Below are positions 1-4,681 of a stretch of DNA of 16,968 bases, in pieces. The stretch is from a bacterium (GTDB lineage Bacteria; NPL-UPA2; JAUVJM01). The translations under genes were made by a program, and so were the position numbers. The stretch lies in contig JAUVJM010000015.1 of the NCBI GenBank assembly GCA_030596585.1, positions 1-16,968 of the forward strand. Reading direction: 5' to 3'. The notes under the pieces were generated by a model that saw only the letters and a program-made list of their open reading frames with translations, searched no databases and had not been told where the DNA came from. How positions within the stretch are numbered: position 1 is the stretch's first letter; the number at the start of each line of letters is the position of its first letter.

Positions 1-284
1 AAAGTTGTCCCTTTCACAAAAGGATGTATATCGGTTTCCACTGTGTACTGACGGATTAACAGCTTCTTTGTAAGCAGTTCAGCTACGGTAACATCAGTCA
101 TATCGTATCCAAAATTCTCCAGTGCCTCCCGCGTCCTTTCTGCGTTGAGCCTCTCCGGCTTTATGAAAATGTCGATGTCGAGGGTAGCGCGCGAATAACC
201 GTGCACAGGGAAAGCTGTTGCACCTATTATTACAAAAGCAACCTTATGTTCTTTTAATAACTTGAGAAGCTTTTCGGTATCCAT
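1..284 (-). CDS. Nucleotidyltransferase-fold protein, 3' end outside window
   Basis: Reading the minus strand from the ATG at 284-282 gives 94 complete codons without a stop before the window edge. The protein shows the hallmarks of the MNT/AbiEii-type nucleotidyltransferase fold: G21-A-T-A-F-P-V-H28-G, then R32-x-T-L-D36-I-D38, the metal-binding acidic pair, and a third candidate acid at D85 in ETDIHP. Such proteins transfer a nucleotide to a protein or small molecule, and many are halves of toxin-antitoxin or defence pairs. The start overlaps the end of the upstream 61-residue gene by 41 bp, so the two are probably co-translated. The N-terminal catalytic region is visible and the C-terminal part is not. 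The fold assignment is fairly secure; the substrate and any toxin or antitoxin role are not known. Confidence 0.75.
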   Translation of the reverse strand, partial: MDTEKLLKLLKEHKVAFVIIGATAFPVHGYSRATLDIDIFIKPERLNAERTREALENFGYDMTDVTVAELLTKKLLIRQYTVETDIHPFVKGTT

Positions 285-429
285 GTTTTTTTAGAAGATT
301 GCGAATCTCTTCTGTTTTCTTAAGCATCATCTGGAATCTTTGCTTGGTTGACAAAGACAATAGGTAATTCAATTCAAATTCAATCTCCTTGTCTTTGTCG
401 CAGCCATACAATTTAAGAATAGGCGTCAC
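244..429 (-). CDS. Small 61-residue partner of the nucleotidyltransferase
   Basis: A 61-codon frame starts at the GTG at 429-427. It is preceded on the minus strand by GAGGG about nine bases upstream, a good ribosome binding site. The protein is charged and helical in character, with KDKEIEFELNYLLSL, then TKQRFQMMLKKTEEIRNLLKK, and a basic tail. It has no signal peptide or membrane segment. Its last 41 bases overlap the nucleotidyltransferase start in another frame, which argues for translational coupling and a shared job. In classical MNT-HEPN pairs the partner is about 130 residues with an RxxxxxH motif, and this protein has neither. I do not recognise a named family. It could be an antitoxin-like partner or a small adaptor. 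The ribosome binding site and the coupling make it likely to be a real gene. Confidence 0.7.
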   Translation of the reverse strand: MTPILKLYGCDKDKEIEFELNYLLSLSTKQRFQMMLKKTEEIRNLLKKHGYRKASQVIKRT

Positions 430-560
430 TGATTATTCCCTCTTTTTTTCTTCCGGCTGTCGTGGTATCTTCTTCAGCAGCCATTTTGTTATTCTATCAC
501 GTTATCTTCTTATATTCCATAGAAAAAAAGAATGATTCAGCTTAATACAAATGTACAAAT

Positions 561-578
561 GGGGTCAGGTCTTGCAAT
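561..578 (+). repeat. GGGGTCAGGTCTTG motif, possible relic of a Y1-transposase-associated sequence
   Basis: The string GGGGTCAGGTCTTGCAAT resembles, from memory, a motif found in many genomes beside IS200/REP-associated Y1 (TnpA_REP) transposase genes. There is one copy here and no transposase in the window. The assignment rests on recollection only. Confidence 0.35.
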
Positions 579-656
579 CAAGCATCTTGGTGCAACTGCT
601 CAGAATGACAAGAACGCAACAAACCAATTGACAGGAAGCTATTAATGTGTTTTCAT

Positions 657-686
657 ATTGTCGGGGATGAATTAGACAACTACAGG
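657..686 (+). repeat. Decayed stem-loop repeat ending in CTACAGG, upstream of argC
   Basis: TTGTC (658-662) pairs with GACAA (675-679) and is followed by CTACAGG. This matches the layout of the better preserved copies at 1549-1573, 1952-1976, 1980-2001, 2648-2671 and 2879-2901, although its loop is longer and the stem shorter. Its tail overlaps the Shine-Dalgarno sequence AGGAG (684-688) of argC. Confidence 0.45.
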
Positions 687-693
687 AGTGGAG

Positions 694-1851
694 ATGGAAA
701 CGTGCAGGGCTGGAATTGTGGGAGCGGCGGGGTATACTGCGGGTGAATTGCTTCGCATTCTTGCTTCTCACAAAACGGCAGAGATTTCCTATTTAGCTTC
801 CGATTCGTTTTCCGGAACCAGCGTCGGCACGATGCATCCGCAGTTGAAGAATCTTGTAGATGTGGAAGTCAAAACCTATGACTGTAAGGAAATTGCGAAG
901 AACTGTGATGTAGTTTTCCTTGCAAAACCACATCCATCTTCGTTCAGGTATGCAAAAGAGCTATTGGAAGAAGGACTGAAGGTAATCGATTTGAGCGGTG
1001 TCTTCAGGTTTAGAAACGTGGAAGTGTTTGAGGAATGGTATGGAGTCAAACATGAGCATCCGGAGTTAATCTCAGAAAGCGTCTATGGTCTTCCGGAATT
1101 CTATCATGAAGAAATCCGCCGCGCTCGTCTCATTGCGAATCCGGGATGCTATCCCACCGGTGTCATTTTGGGTCTTGCGCCTCTTATGAGTGAAGAGATA
1201 GTCGAGATAGAAGGAATTGTCATAAACGCGGCATCCGGTTTCTCCGGAGCAGGCAGGAGTAAGAAAAACGACAACAACCTTGCCGCAAACGTTGTGGGCA
1301 ACATCTCACCCTATAGGGTAACAGACCATCCCCACACCCCGGAAATCGAGCAGGAGCTGGGGAAACTGGGGGGAGGAAGCATGCAGGAGATGAAAGTTAC
1401 GTTTGTTCCTCACGTAGCCGGTTTTGAGAGGGGCATCTTTAGCACGATGTATTTGAGGCTGAGAGAGCGAGGAAACTCCATGGATTCCCGCTTTCGCGGG
1501 AATGACAAAGGGGATGTGGATGGCAGAGGAAGTGGGAATGACAAGCATGGTTTGATAAATCAAACCGCTGCAGGAAGCCCGGCGAACCGCGCGACTACGG
1601 ATGGATTGTATAAGTTGTATTCGGAGTTTTATCGGGGAAAGCCTTTTGTGAGAATTTGCGCGGGAGGGAGAGAAACGCAGATTAAGAATGTCGTCTATAC
1701 GAATTTCTGTGACATAGGAGTTGAGGTGAACGAGAGAACCGGAACGGTAATCGTTGCAACGGCTCTGGATAACCTGATTAAAGGAGCTTCTGGGCAGGCA
1801 ATTCAAAATATGAACATTATGATGGGTTATGATGAGAAAGAAGGACTATAA
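694..1851 (+). CDS. argC: N-acetyl-gamma-glutamyl-phosphate reductase
   Basis: ArgC makes N-acetylglutamate semialdehyde from N-acetylglutamyl phosphate with NADPH, the third step of arginine/ornithine synthesis, in the cytoplasm. Visible signatures are the nucleotide-binding loop GAAGYTAGEL (residues 10-19), the catalytic cysteine C152 in NPGCYPTG, the catalytic histidine H240 in PHVAGFERGI (usually H-x-x-P-M-x-R-G-I) and the C-terminal DNLIKGASGQA. The ATG at 694 is preferred because AGGAG (684-688) lies five bases before it; the GTG at 688 overlaps that site. The product is 385 residues against about 345 for the family. The excess is a run from about residue 260 to 301 that looks like a translated repeat and falls between the MYLRL strand and the DGLYKLYSEFY helix. 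No other arg genes are adjacent. Function may be retained, since the frame is open and every catalytic element is present. Confidence 0.95.
   Translation: METCRAGIVGAAGYTAGELLRILASHKTAEISYLASDSFSGTSVGTMHPQLKNLVDVEVKTYDCKEIAKNCDVVFLAKPHPSSFRYAKELLEEGLKVIDLSGVFRFRNVEVFEEWYGVKHEHPELISESVYGLPEFYHEEIRRARLIANPGCYPTGVILGLAPLMSEEIVEIEGIVINAASGFSGAGRSKKNDNNLAANVVGNISPYRVTDHPHTPEIEQELGKLGGGSMQEMKVTFVPHVAGFERGIFSTMYLRLRERGNSMDSRFRGNDKGDVDGRGSGNDKHGLINQTAAGSPANRATTDGLYKLYSEFYRGKPFVRICAGGRETQIKNVVYTNFCDIGVEVNERTGTVIVATALDNLIKGASGQAIQNMNIMMGYDEKEGL
1471..1596 (+). repeat. Repeat inserted in frame inside argC
   Basis: This stretch contains a perfect 8-bp stem ATTCCCGC-TTTC-GCGGGAAT (1484-1503) followed by GACAAAG, a second GGGAATGACAAG (1535-1545) and a second perfect hairpin GGTTTGAT-AA-ATCAAACC (1549-1566) followed by GCTGCAGG. 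Both hairpin types recur in the spacers at 1952-2050 and 2648-2901. The translation contains DSRFRGNDK and SGNDK. It is 126 bp, a multiple of three, and accounts for the extra length of ArgC. The exact borders are estimates. Confidence 0.8.
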
Positions 1852-1855
1852 AAAT

Positions 1856-1876
1856 CAATTAAGAATTGGGAATTAT
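1856..1876 (+). repeat. Heptanucleotide tandem repeat, three units
   Basis: Three adjacent seven-base units CAATTAA, GAATTGG and GAATTAT share the core NAATTNN. They begin five bases after the argC stop codon. A similar four-unit array lies before the pilus operon (2936-2963). Confidence 0.55.
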
Positions 1877-1905
1877 ACACGACGGTATGACTGACTGCGG
1901 ATACC

Positions 1906-1947
1906 TGTCACTCTGAGCCCCGAAATCGTTCGGGGCTCAGAATGACA
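1906..1947. repeat. Palindromic repeat, TGTCA...TGACA family
   Basis: CTGAGCCCCGAA (1913-1924) pairs perfectly with TTCGGGGCTCAG (1929-1940) around a four-base loop. After a two-base mismatch the arms continue as TGTCA (1906-1910) and TGACA (1943-1947). It could act as a mild transcription barrier after argC, but no T-run follows, so it is not a standard intrinsic terminator. Confidence 0.75.
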
Positions 1948-1951
1948 TTCC

Positions 1952-2001
1952 GCAAAGTAAACTTTGCAACTACAGGCTATCGCATAAATGCGACCGCTAC
2001 G
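1952..2001. repeat. Two adjacent AA-loop stem repeats with CTAC tails
   Basis: The first is GCAAAGT-AA-ACTTTGC (1952-1967) followed by AACTACAGG. The second is TCGCAT-AA-ATGCGA (1980-1993) followed by CCGCTACG. The stems differ completely in sequence but both are perfect, both have the two-base loop AA, and both are followed at once by a CTAC motif. Confidence 0.7.
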
Positions 2002-2003
2002 TG

Positions 2004-2050
2004 GATTCCCACCGCAGTTTACCCCGTACTTGATACGGGGCGGGAATGAC
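2004..2050. repeat. GATTCCC...GGGAATGAC palindromic repeat
   Basis: The outer arms ATTCCC (2005-2010) and GGGAAT (2042-2047) enclose an inner hairpin, TACCCCGTA paired with TACGGGG around CTTGA. The end GGGAATGACAAAG matches the copy inside argC (1498-1510). Confidence 0.7.
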
Positions 2051-2067
2051 AAAGAACAAAGGCTGAG

Positions 2068-2105
2068 ATTGCCACACCCCGAAGGTTTTCGGGGCTCGCA
2101 ATGAC
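2068..2105. repeat. ATTGC...GCAATGAC palindromic repeat
   Basis: The outer arms are ATTGC and GCAAT, the inner arms CCCCGAA (2077-2083) and TTCGGGG (2088-2094). Its right end supplies the ATG at 2101, which is in frame with the following pseudopilin gene but is probably not its real start. Confidence 0.7.
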
Positions 2106-2127
2106 AGTCGCAGTTGGGAAGAGGAAA

Positions 2128-2586
2128 ATGTTTCGGAAAGACAGAGGATTTACAGCAATTGAGCTTGTCATAGTCATAGGTATTATTTTCATTCTTGCGG
2201 CGGCTCTTCTGCCGGTACTTTCAAAGGCAAGAGAGATGGCGAAGAAAACGTGCGCGTTGGAAGAAATACATCAGCTTGAGGTTGCTCTCAGGATGTATGG
2301 GGAGGATTGGGGAAGATATCCTGATGATGACGAATTCCTCACCGGGAATCCTATTGACGGATGTGAGAATCTTATCGATGCTCTGGAATATGAAGTCGAA
2401 AACGGGCCATATGGGACATGGGAGGAAGATGCAACATCGGGCAACTTCCTCGACCCGTGGGGAAATGCGTACAGGTACCGTTATAATACTCTCCCTGTTA
2501 TAGGCCACGATACAGGCGTGATGTACAATATCTGGTCGCTCGGGCCGGACATCAACAATGACGATGATGACATTGCAAATTGGTAA
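2128..2586 (+). CDS. GspG-like pseudopilin (type II secretion / type IV pilus-like)
   Basis: This is an exported filament subunit, cut at the inner membrane by a prepilin peptidase and assembled into a pseudopilus. Starting at the ATG at 2128, the 152-residue protein has a short charged leader MFRKDRG, cleavage between G7 and F8, the key glutamate E12 (position 5 of the mature chain), and a hydrophobic N-terminal helix (residues 10-31). The C-terminal half carries DPWGNAY (109-115) and ends in SLGPD...DDDDIANW, the calcium-binding tail style of GspG. The upstream in-frame ATG at 2101 lies in a repeat and would give an unusual 16-residue leader. The spacing of GAGGA to ATG2128 is short (two bases), so the start is favoured mainly by the leader. 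No other type II secretion genes flank it directly; it may serve the machine encoded from 2982. Confidence 0.85.
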   Translation: MFRKDRGFTAIELVIVIGIIFILAAALLPVLSKAREMAKKTCALEEIHQLEVALRMYGEDWGRYPDDDEFLTGNPIDGCENLIDALEYEVENGPYGTWEEDATSGNFLDPWGNAYRYRYNTLPVIGHDTGVMYNIWSLGPDINNDDDDIANW

Positions 2587-2647
2587 CTGCCGGTAGTCAC
2601 TTCTATGTTTTGTCCGTGCAGGCAAAGCAAGCCCCTCCACAAAGCGC

Positions 2648-2671
2648 CGGCGGGTAAGTTTGCCGCTACAG
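2648..2671. repeat. AA-loop stem repeat with GCTACAG tail
   Basis: CGGCGGGT (2648-2655), AA, GTTTGCCG (2658-2665), then CTACAG. In DNA the stem is imperfect, but as plus-strand RNA every position can pair once G-U wobbles are counted. It is directly followed by GTGATTCCC, as is the copy at 1980-2001. Confidence 0.6.
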
Positions 2672-2699
2672 TGATTCCCACCCGAAGATGAGAAAAGGA

Positions 2700-2728
2700 T
2701 TGACGGGAATTGATGCGTTCTGTATAAT
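2700..2728 (+). promoter_or_regulatory. Strong sigma70-type promoter for the pilus/secretin operon
   Basis: TTGACG (2700-2705) and TATAAT (2723-2728) are separated by exactly 17 bases, matching consensus at 11 of 12 positions. Transcription would start near 2735 and give a leader of about 247 bases before the pilM start, containing the element at 2752-2934. The -35 hexamer lies within the right part of a GATTCCC...GGGAAT repeat. This is a sequence match only. Confidence 0.65.
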
Positions 2729-2802
2729 CTTCCAGTATTGTTTGACCGAAAGTAAATATTCGGTGAACCGTGTCTCATGGATGCTCGGTTCTCGACAAGC
2801 TC

Positions 2803-2854
2803 GAACAGTAAAGCTTTTGGGAACAGTAAAGGTTTTGGGAGCAGTAAAGCTTGG
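2803..2854 (+). repeat. 18-bp tandem repeat, about three copies
   Basis: GAACAGTAAAGCTTTTGG (2803-2820), GAACAGTAAAGGTTTTGG (2821-2838) and a shortened GAGCAGTAAAGCTTGG (2839-2854) follow head to tail, with one change in the second unit and a two-base loss plus one change in the third. Confidence 0.85.
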
Positions 2855-2878
2855 TACTGTTCGCTGAATATTTACAAT

Positions 2879-2901
2879 GCCGAGCAAGCTCGGCAACTAC
2901 G
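2879..2901. repeat. AA-loop stem repeat with AACTACG tail
   Basis: GCCGAGC-AA-GCTCGGC (2879-2894) is a perfect 7-bp stem with the two-base loop AA, followed by AACTACG. It has the same architecture as the copies at 1549, 1952, 1980 and 2648, with a different stem sequence. Confidence 0.7.
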
Positions 2902-2935
2902 CCCGGAATGGTACGCGGTCCACTGAATACTTACG

Positions 2936-2963
2936 TAATTTTTAATTCCTAATTCGTAATTGT
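2936..2963 (+). repeat. Heptanucleotide tandem repeat, four units
   Basis: Four seven-base units TAATTTT, TAATTCC, TAATTCG and TAATTGT run without gaps and end seven bases before the Shine-Dalgarno sequence of the pilM-pilN gene. Confidence 0.6.
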
Positions 2964-2981
2964 TTTTGTGAGGGGGTACTC

Positions 2982-4667
2982 TTGGCAGTTAAGATTGGAT
3001 ATGGGCTTGACATAGGTGAGCATTCGATAAAGCTCGTTGAGCTGAGAAAGACAAAAGCGGAAGTTCGTTTAGCCAGAGTTGATATAGTCAAAACTGAGAT
3101 TGTTCCCTCCCAGAGCAAGGACGAAAGAGAAGCAGCAATTGCAGTTGCACTTGGGCAAATGCTCGGGAGTGCAAACATTGGAAACACCAACCCTGTAACC
3201 ATTGCGGCGCCGGGTCTTTCTGCCTTCATCAGGTATGTCAAACTGCCTCCTGTAACTCCCAAACGACTGGATCAGATTATAGGCTATGAAGCGCAGCAGC
3301 AGGTACCGTTCCCTCTGGATGAAGTAATCTGGAATCATCAAATACTCGAGGGGCAAAATAAAGCTGAGACGAACGTCATCCTTGTGGCAATAAAGGCAGA
3401 GGTGGTGGAACATCTCCTTGGCATGATGAATGCTCAGGGACTAAGCCCTCTCGTTATCGAGCACAGGGGATTGGGTCTTTATAACTGTGTGGCATTTAAC
3501 CGGAAAGCGGCGGAACAGGAAACGAGAATCCTTATTGATATCGGAGCCAGGGCTACTGACCTGAGCATCGAGAGAGAAGGAGAGCTTTGCTGGACAAGAA
3601 GCGCAAGGATTGGCGGTGAAGATATTACCGAGGTTATCCAGAAAACATTACACATAAGTTTCGAGGAAGCGGAGAAGCTCAAGGTTGAAAAGGGGGTTGT
3701 CTATCTAAGCACGGCGGAAGAAAAAAGCGGGGATGAGACAAGCAGGCGTGTATGGGAAGCAATGCAGCCGGTTGTGAACGAATTGCTCACCGAACTTCAG
3801 CGTTCAGTAAGCTACTTTCATTCACAGCTGGAAGGCATGAAAATAGACCGTGTGCTTATCACCGGCGGTTCCAGCAGGATGAGAAATTTTCACAAATTAG
3901 TCAGCGAGCAGCTCGGAGCTGAAGTTGAAACCCTGGACCCGTTAGAGAACATAACATATTCCCCGGATGTACTCGGGGACGAGGATCTGAAATCGGAGAT
4001 CGGTGTTGCTGTTGGACTTGCTCTCCGGTCGCTCGAGGAAGGATTTTCGACGATTGACCTCCTGCCGAAGACCGTAATCACTCGCAGAGAACTGCAGAAG
4101 AAAAAAGCGTATCTCGTACTCTCAGGTCTCTCAATGGGTTTGCTGCTCGCAATCTTTGCAGTTTTCACCACCCAGGACTGTAACACCACTCAGATACTCC
4201 TCGACAACATAGAAGCGGAACTGGTGGATTACGAGAAATTTGAGTCGCAGATCAGCGACGCTGCCGCCGAGCAGAAGAAGACCGCAAGCAAGATTAACAT
4301 ACTTAGCAGTCTGGCAGCATCCAGGAAGCACTGGCCGAATATTCTCCTTGAACTCAGCAGAGTTTTGCCTGATAATACTCATCTGAGAAGCCTGAAGGTT
4401 ACTGACAAGACAGCGAATGTAGTTGAACTGAAGGGCAAGACAGCTGATTTTGATGCTGTAACCAATCTTATAGCCCGTCTTGAGAAATCTCCTCTCTTTG
4501 GCACTGTCGAGATCGTATCGGCGACAGCTAAGGAGGAGAAGACACAAACGACTGAGAGACGAGGCAGGGGAAGGGGAACAGTAAGGCGCGAAGAATCTCC
4601 CACGGCTGCCAGCGCAAAGCAGACAGGGATAAATTTCGTACTGCGTGTTGCATTGAGTAAAAAGTAA
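2982..4667 (+). CDS. PilM-PilN fusion, pilus/secretion alignment complex
   Basis: Residues 1 to about 350 are an actin-like PilM domain: the phosphate-loop motif GLDIGEHSIK (8-17), a second one in IDIGARATD (185-193) and ITGGSSR (293-299). Residues 357-561 are PilN: a cytoplasmic IDLLP motif (358-362), a transmembrane helix (about 376-397), coiled coil, then the periplasmic ferredoxin-like domain starting near WPNILLELSRVLPDNTHL (451-468). In type IV pili PilM is a cytoplasmic protein that grips the INLLP-type tail of membrane-bound PilN; here both are one 561-residue chain. The start is TTG at 2982 because GAGGGGG (2970-2976) lies five bases before it and the family N-terminus follows at once. 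It heads the operon. Residues about 520-550 are a basic, low-complexity tail insertion (RRGRGRGTVRREE). The family call is secure. Confidence 0.92.
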   Translation: MAVKIGYGLDIGEHSIKLVELRKTKAEVRLARVDIVKTEIVPSQSKDEREAAIAVALGQMLGSANIGNTNPVTIAAPGLSAFIRYVKLPPVTPKRLDQIIGYEAQQQVPFPLDEVIWNHQILEGQNKAETNVILVAIKAEVVEHLLGMMNAQGLSPLVIEHRGLGLYNCVAFNRKAAEQETRILIDIGARATDLSIEREGELCWTRSARIGGEDITEVIQKTLHISFEEAEKLKVEKGVVYLSTAEEKSGDETSRRVWEAMQPVVNELLTELQRSVSYFHSQLEGMKIDRVLITGGSSRMRNFHKLVSEQLGAEVETLDPLENITYSPDVLGDEDLKSEIGVAVGLALRSLEEGFSTIDLLPKTVITRRELQKKKAYLVLSGLSMGLLLAIFAVFTTQDCNTTQILLDNIEAELVDYEKFESQISDAAAEQKKTASKINILSSLAASRKHWPNILLELSRVLPDNTHLRSLKVTDKTANVVELKGKTADFDAVTNLIARLEKSPLFGTVEIVSATAKEEKTQTTERRGRGRGTVRREESPTAASAKQTGINFVLRVALSKK

Positions 4668-4681
4668 ATAGGTCAAAACCG

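Larger units (their letters stand above)
430..693. other. Gene-free spacer between divergent genes, mosaic of repeat fragments
   Basis: No convincing gene lies here. The left part (430-540) is the AT-rich leader of the minus-strand pair. From 561 three repeat-like pieces follow: GGGGTCAGGTCTTGCAAT (561-578), a TCAGAATGACAAG remnant (about 599-612) of the family seen at 1906-1947 and 12091-12178, and a decayed stem TTGTC/GACAA (658-662 with 675-679) ending in AACTACAGG (678-686). A TTGACA hexamer lies at 628-633, but no good -10 box is found 16-18 bases downstream. Confidence 0.55.
2752..2934. mobile_element. MITE-like element with 22-bp inverted ends
   Basis: The left end 2752-2773 (GTAAATATTCGGTGAAC then CGTGT) matches the reverse complement of the right end 2913-2934 at 18 of 22 positions. 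A third partial copy of the right end lies inside at 2859-2875 (15 of 17). The interior holds the near-palindrome TTCTCGACAAGCTCGAA (2789-2805), an 18-bp tandem repeat and an AA-loop stem (2879-2894). It has no coding capacity. Related left ends occur at 11079-11099 and 16309-16330. A clear target-site duplication is not visible. Confidence 0.55.
2587..2981. other. Gene-free 395-bp spacer with promoter and repeat elements
   Basis: No plausible coding frame is seen. In order it holds an AA-loop stem repeat (2648-2671), a GATTCCC...GGGAAT repeat (2673-2710), a sigma70-type promoter (2700-2728), an element with inverted ends (2752-2934) that contains 18-bp tandem repeats and another AA-loop stem, a heptamer array (2936-2963) and the pilM ribosome binding site (2970-2976). 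Confidence 0.7.

Noticed and set aside
430..506. Short minus-strand reading frame beginning ATGGCTGCTGAAGAAG upstream of the 61-residue gene
   Set aside because: It is only about 23 codons, has no clear ribosome binding site, and overlaps the leader of the real gene in another frame. It could be a leader peptide, but support is lacking.
628..660. Possible argC promoter with TTGACA at 628-633
   Set aside because: At 16-18 bases downstream only TTTCAT/TTCATA-like hexamers occur. The nearest TCATAT is at 19 bases. Too weak to call.
1306..1806. 166-codon open frame on the minus strand across argC
   Set aside because: It lies opposite the well-supported argC and has no recognisable domain. Its VIPAKAGIH segment is only the reverse reading of the repeat in argC.
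1906..1947. Intrinsic terminator after argC
   Set aside because: The stem is strong but no T-run follows on either strand, and the same structure recurs as a dispersed repeat.
2221..2778. Minus-strand frames over the pseudopilin and following spacer
   Set aside because: They are opposite the GspG-like gene and run into repeats, with no ribosome binding site and no family resemblance.
2803..2854. Iterons of a replication origin
   Set aside because: Only three imperfect 18-bp units lie inside a larger repeated element. No DnaA boxes, rep gene or AT-rich unwinding region accompany them.
1549..2901. CRISPR array
   Set aside because: The repeated hairpins are short, unevenly spaced and variable in stem sequence. 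There is no constant direct repeat with uniform spacers and no cas gene.
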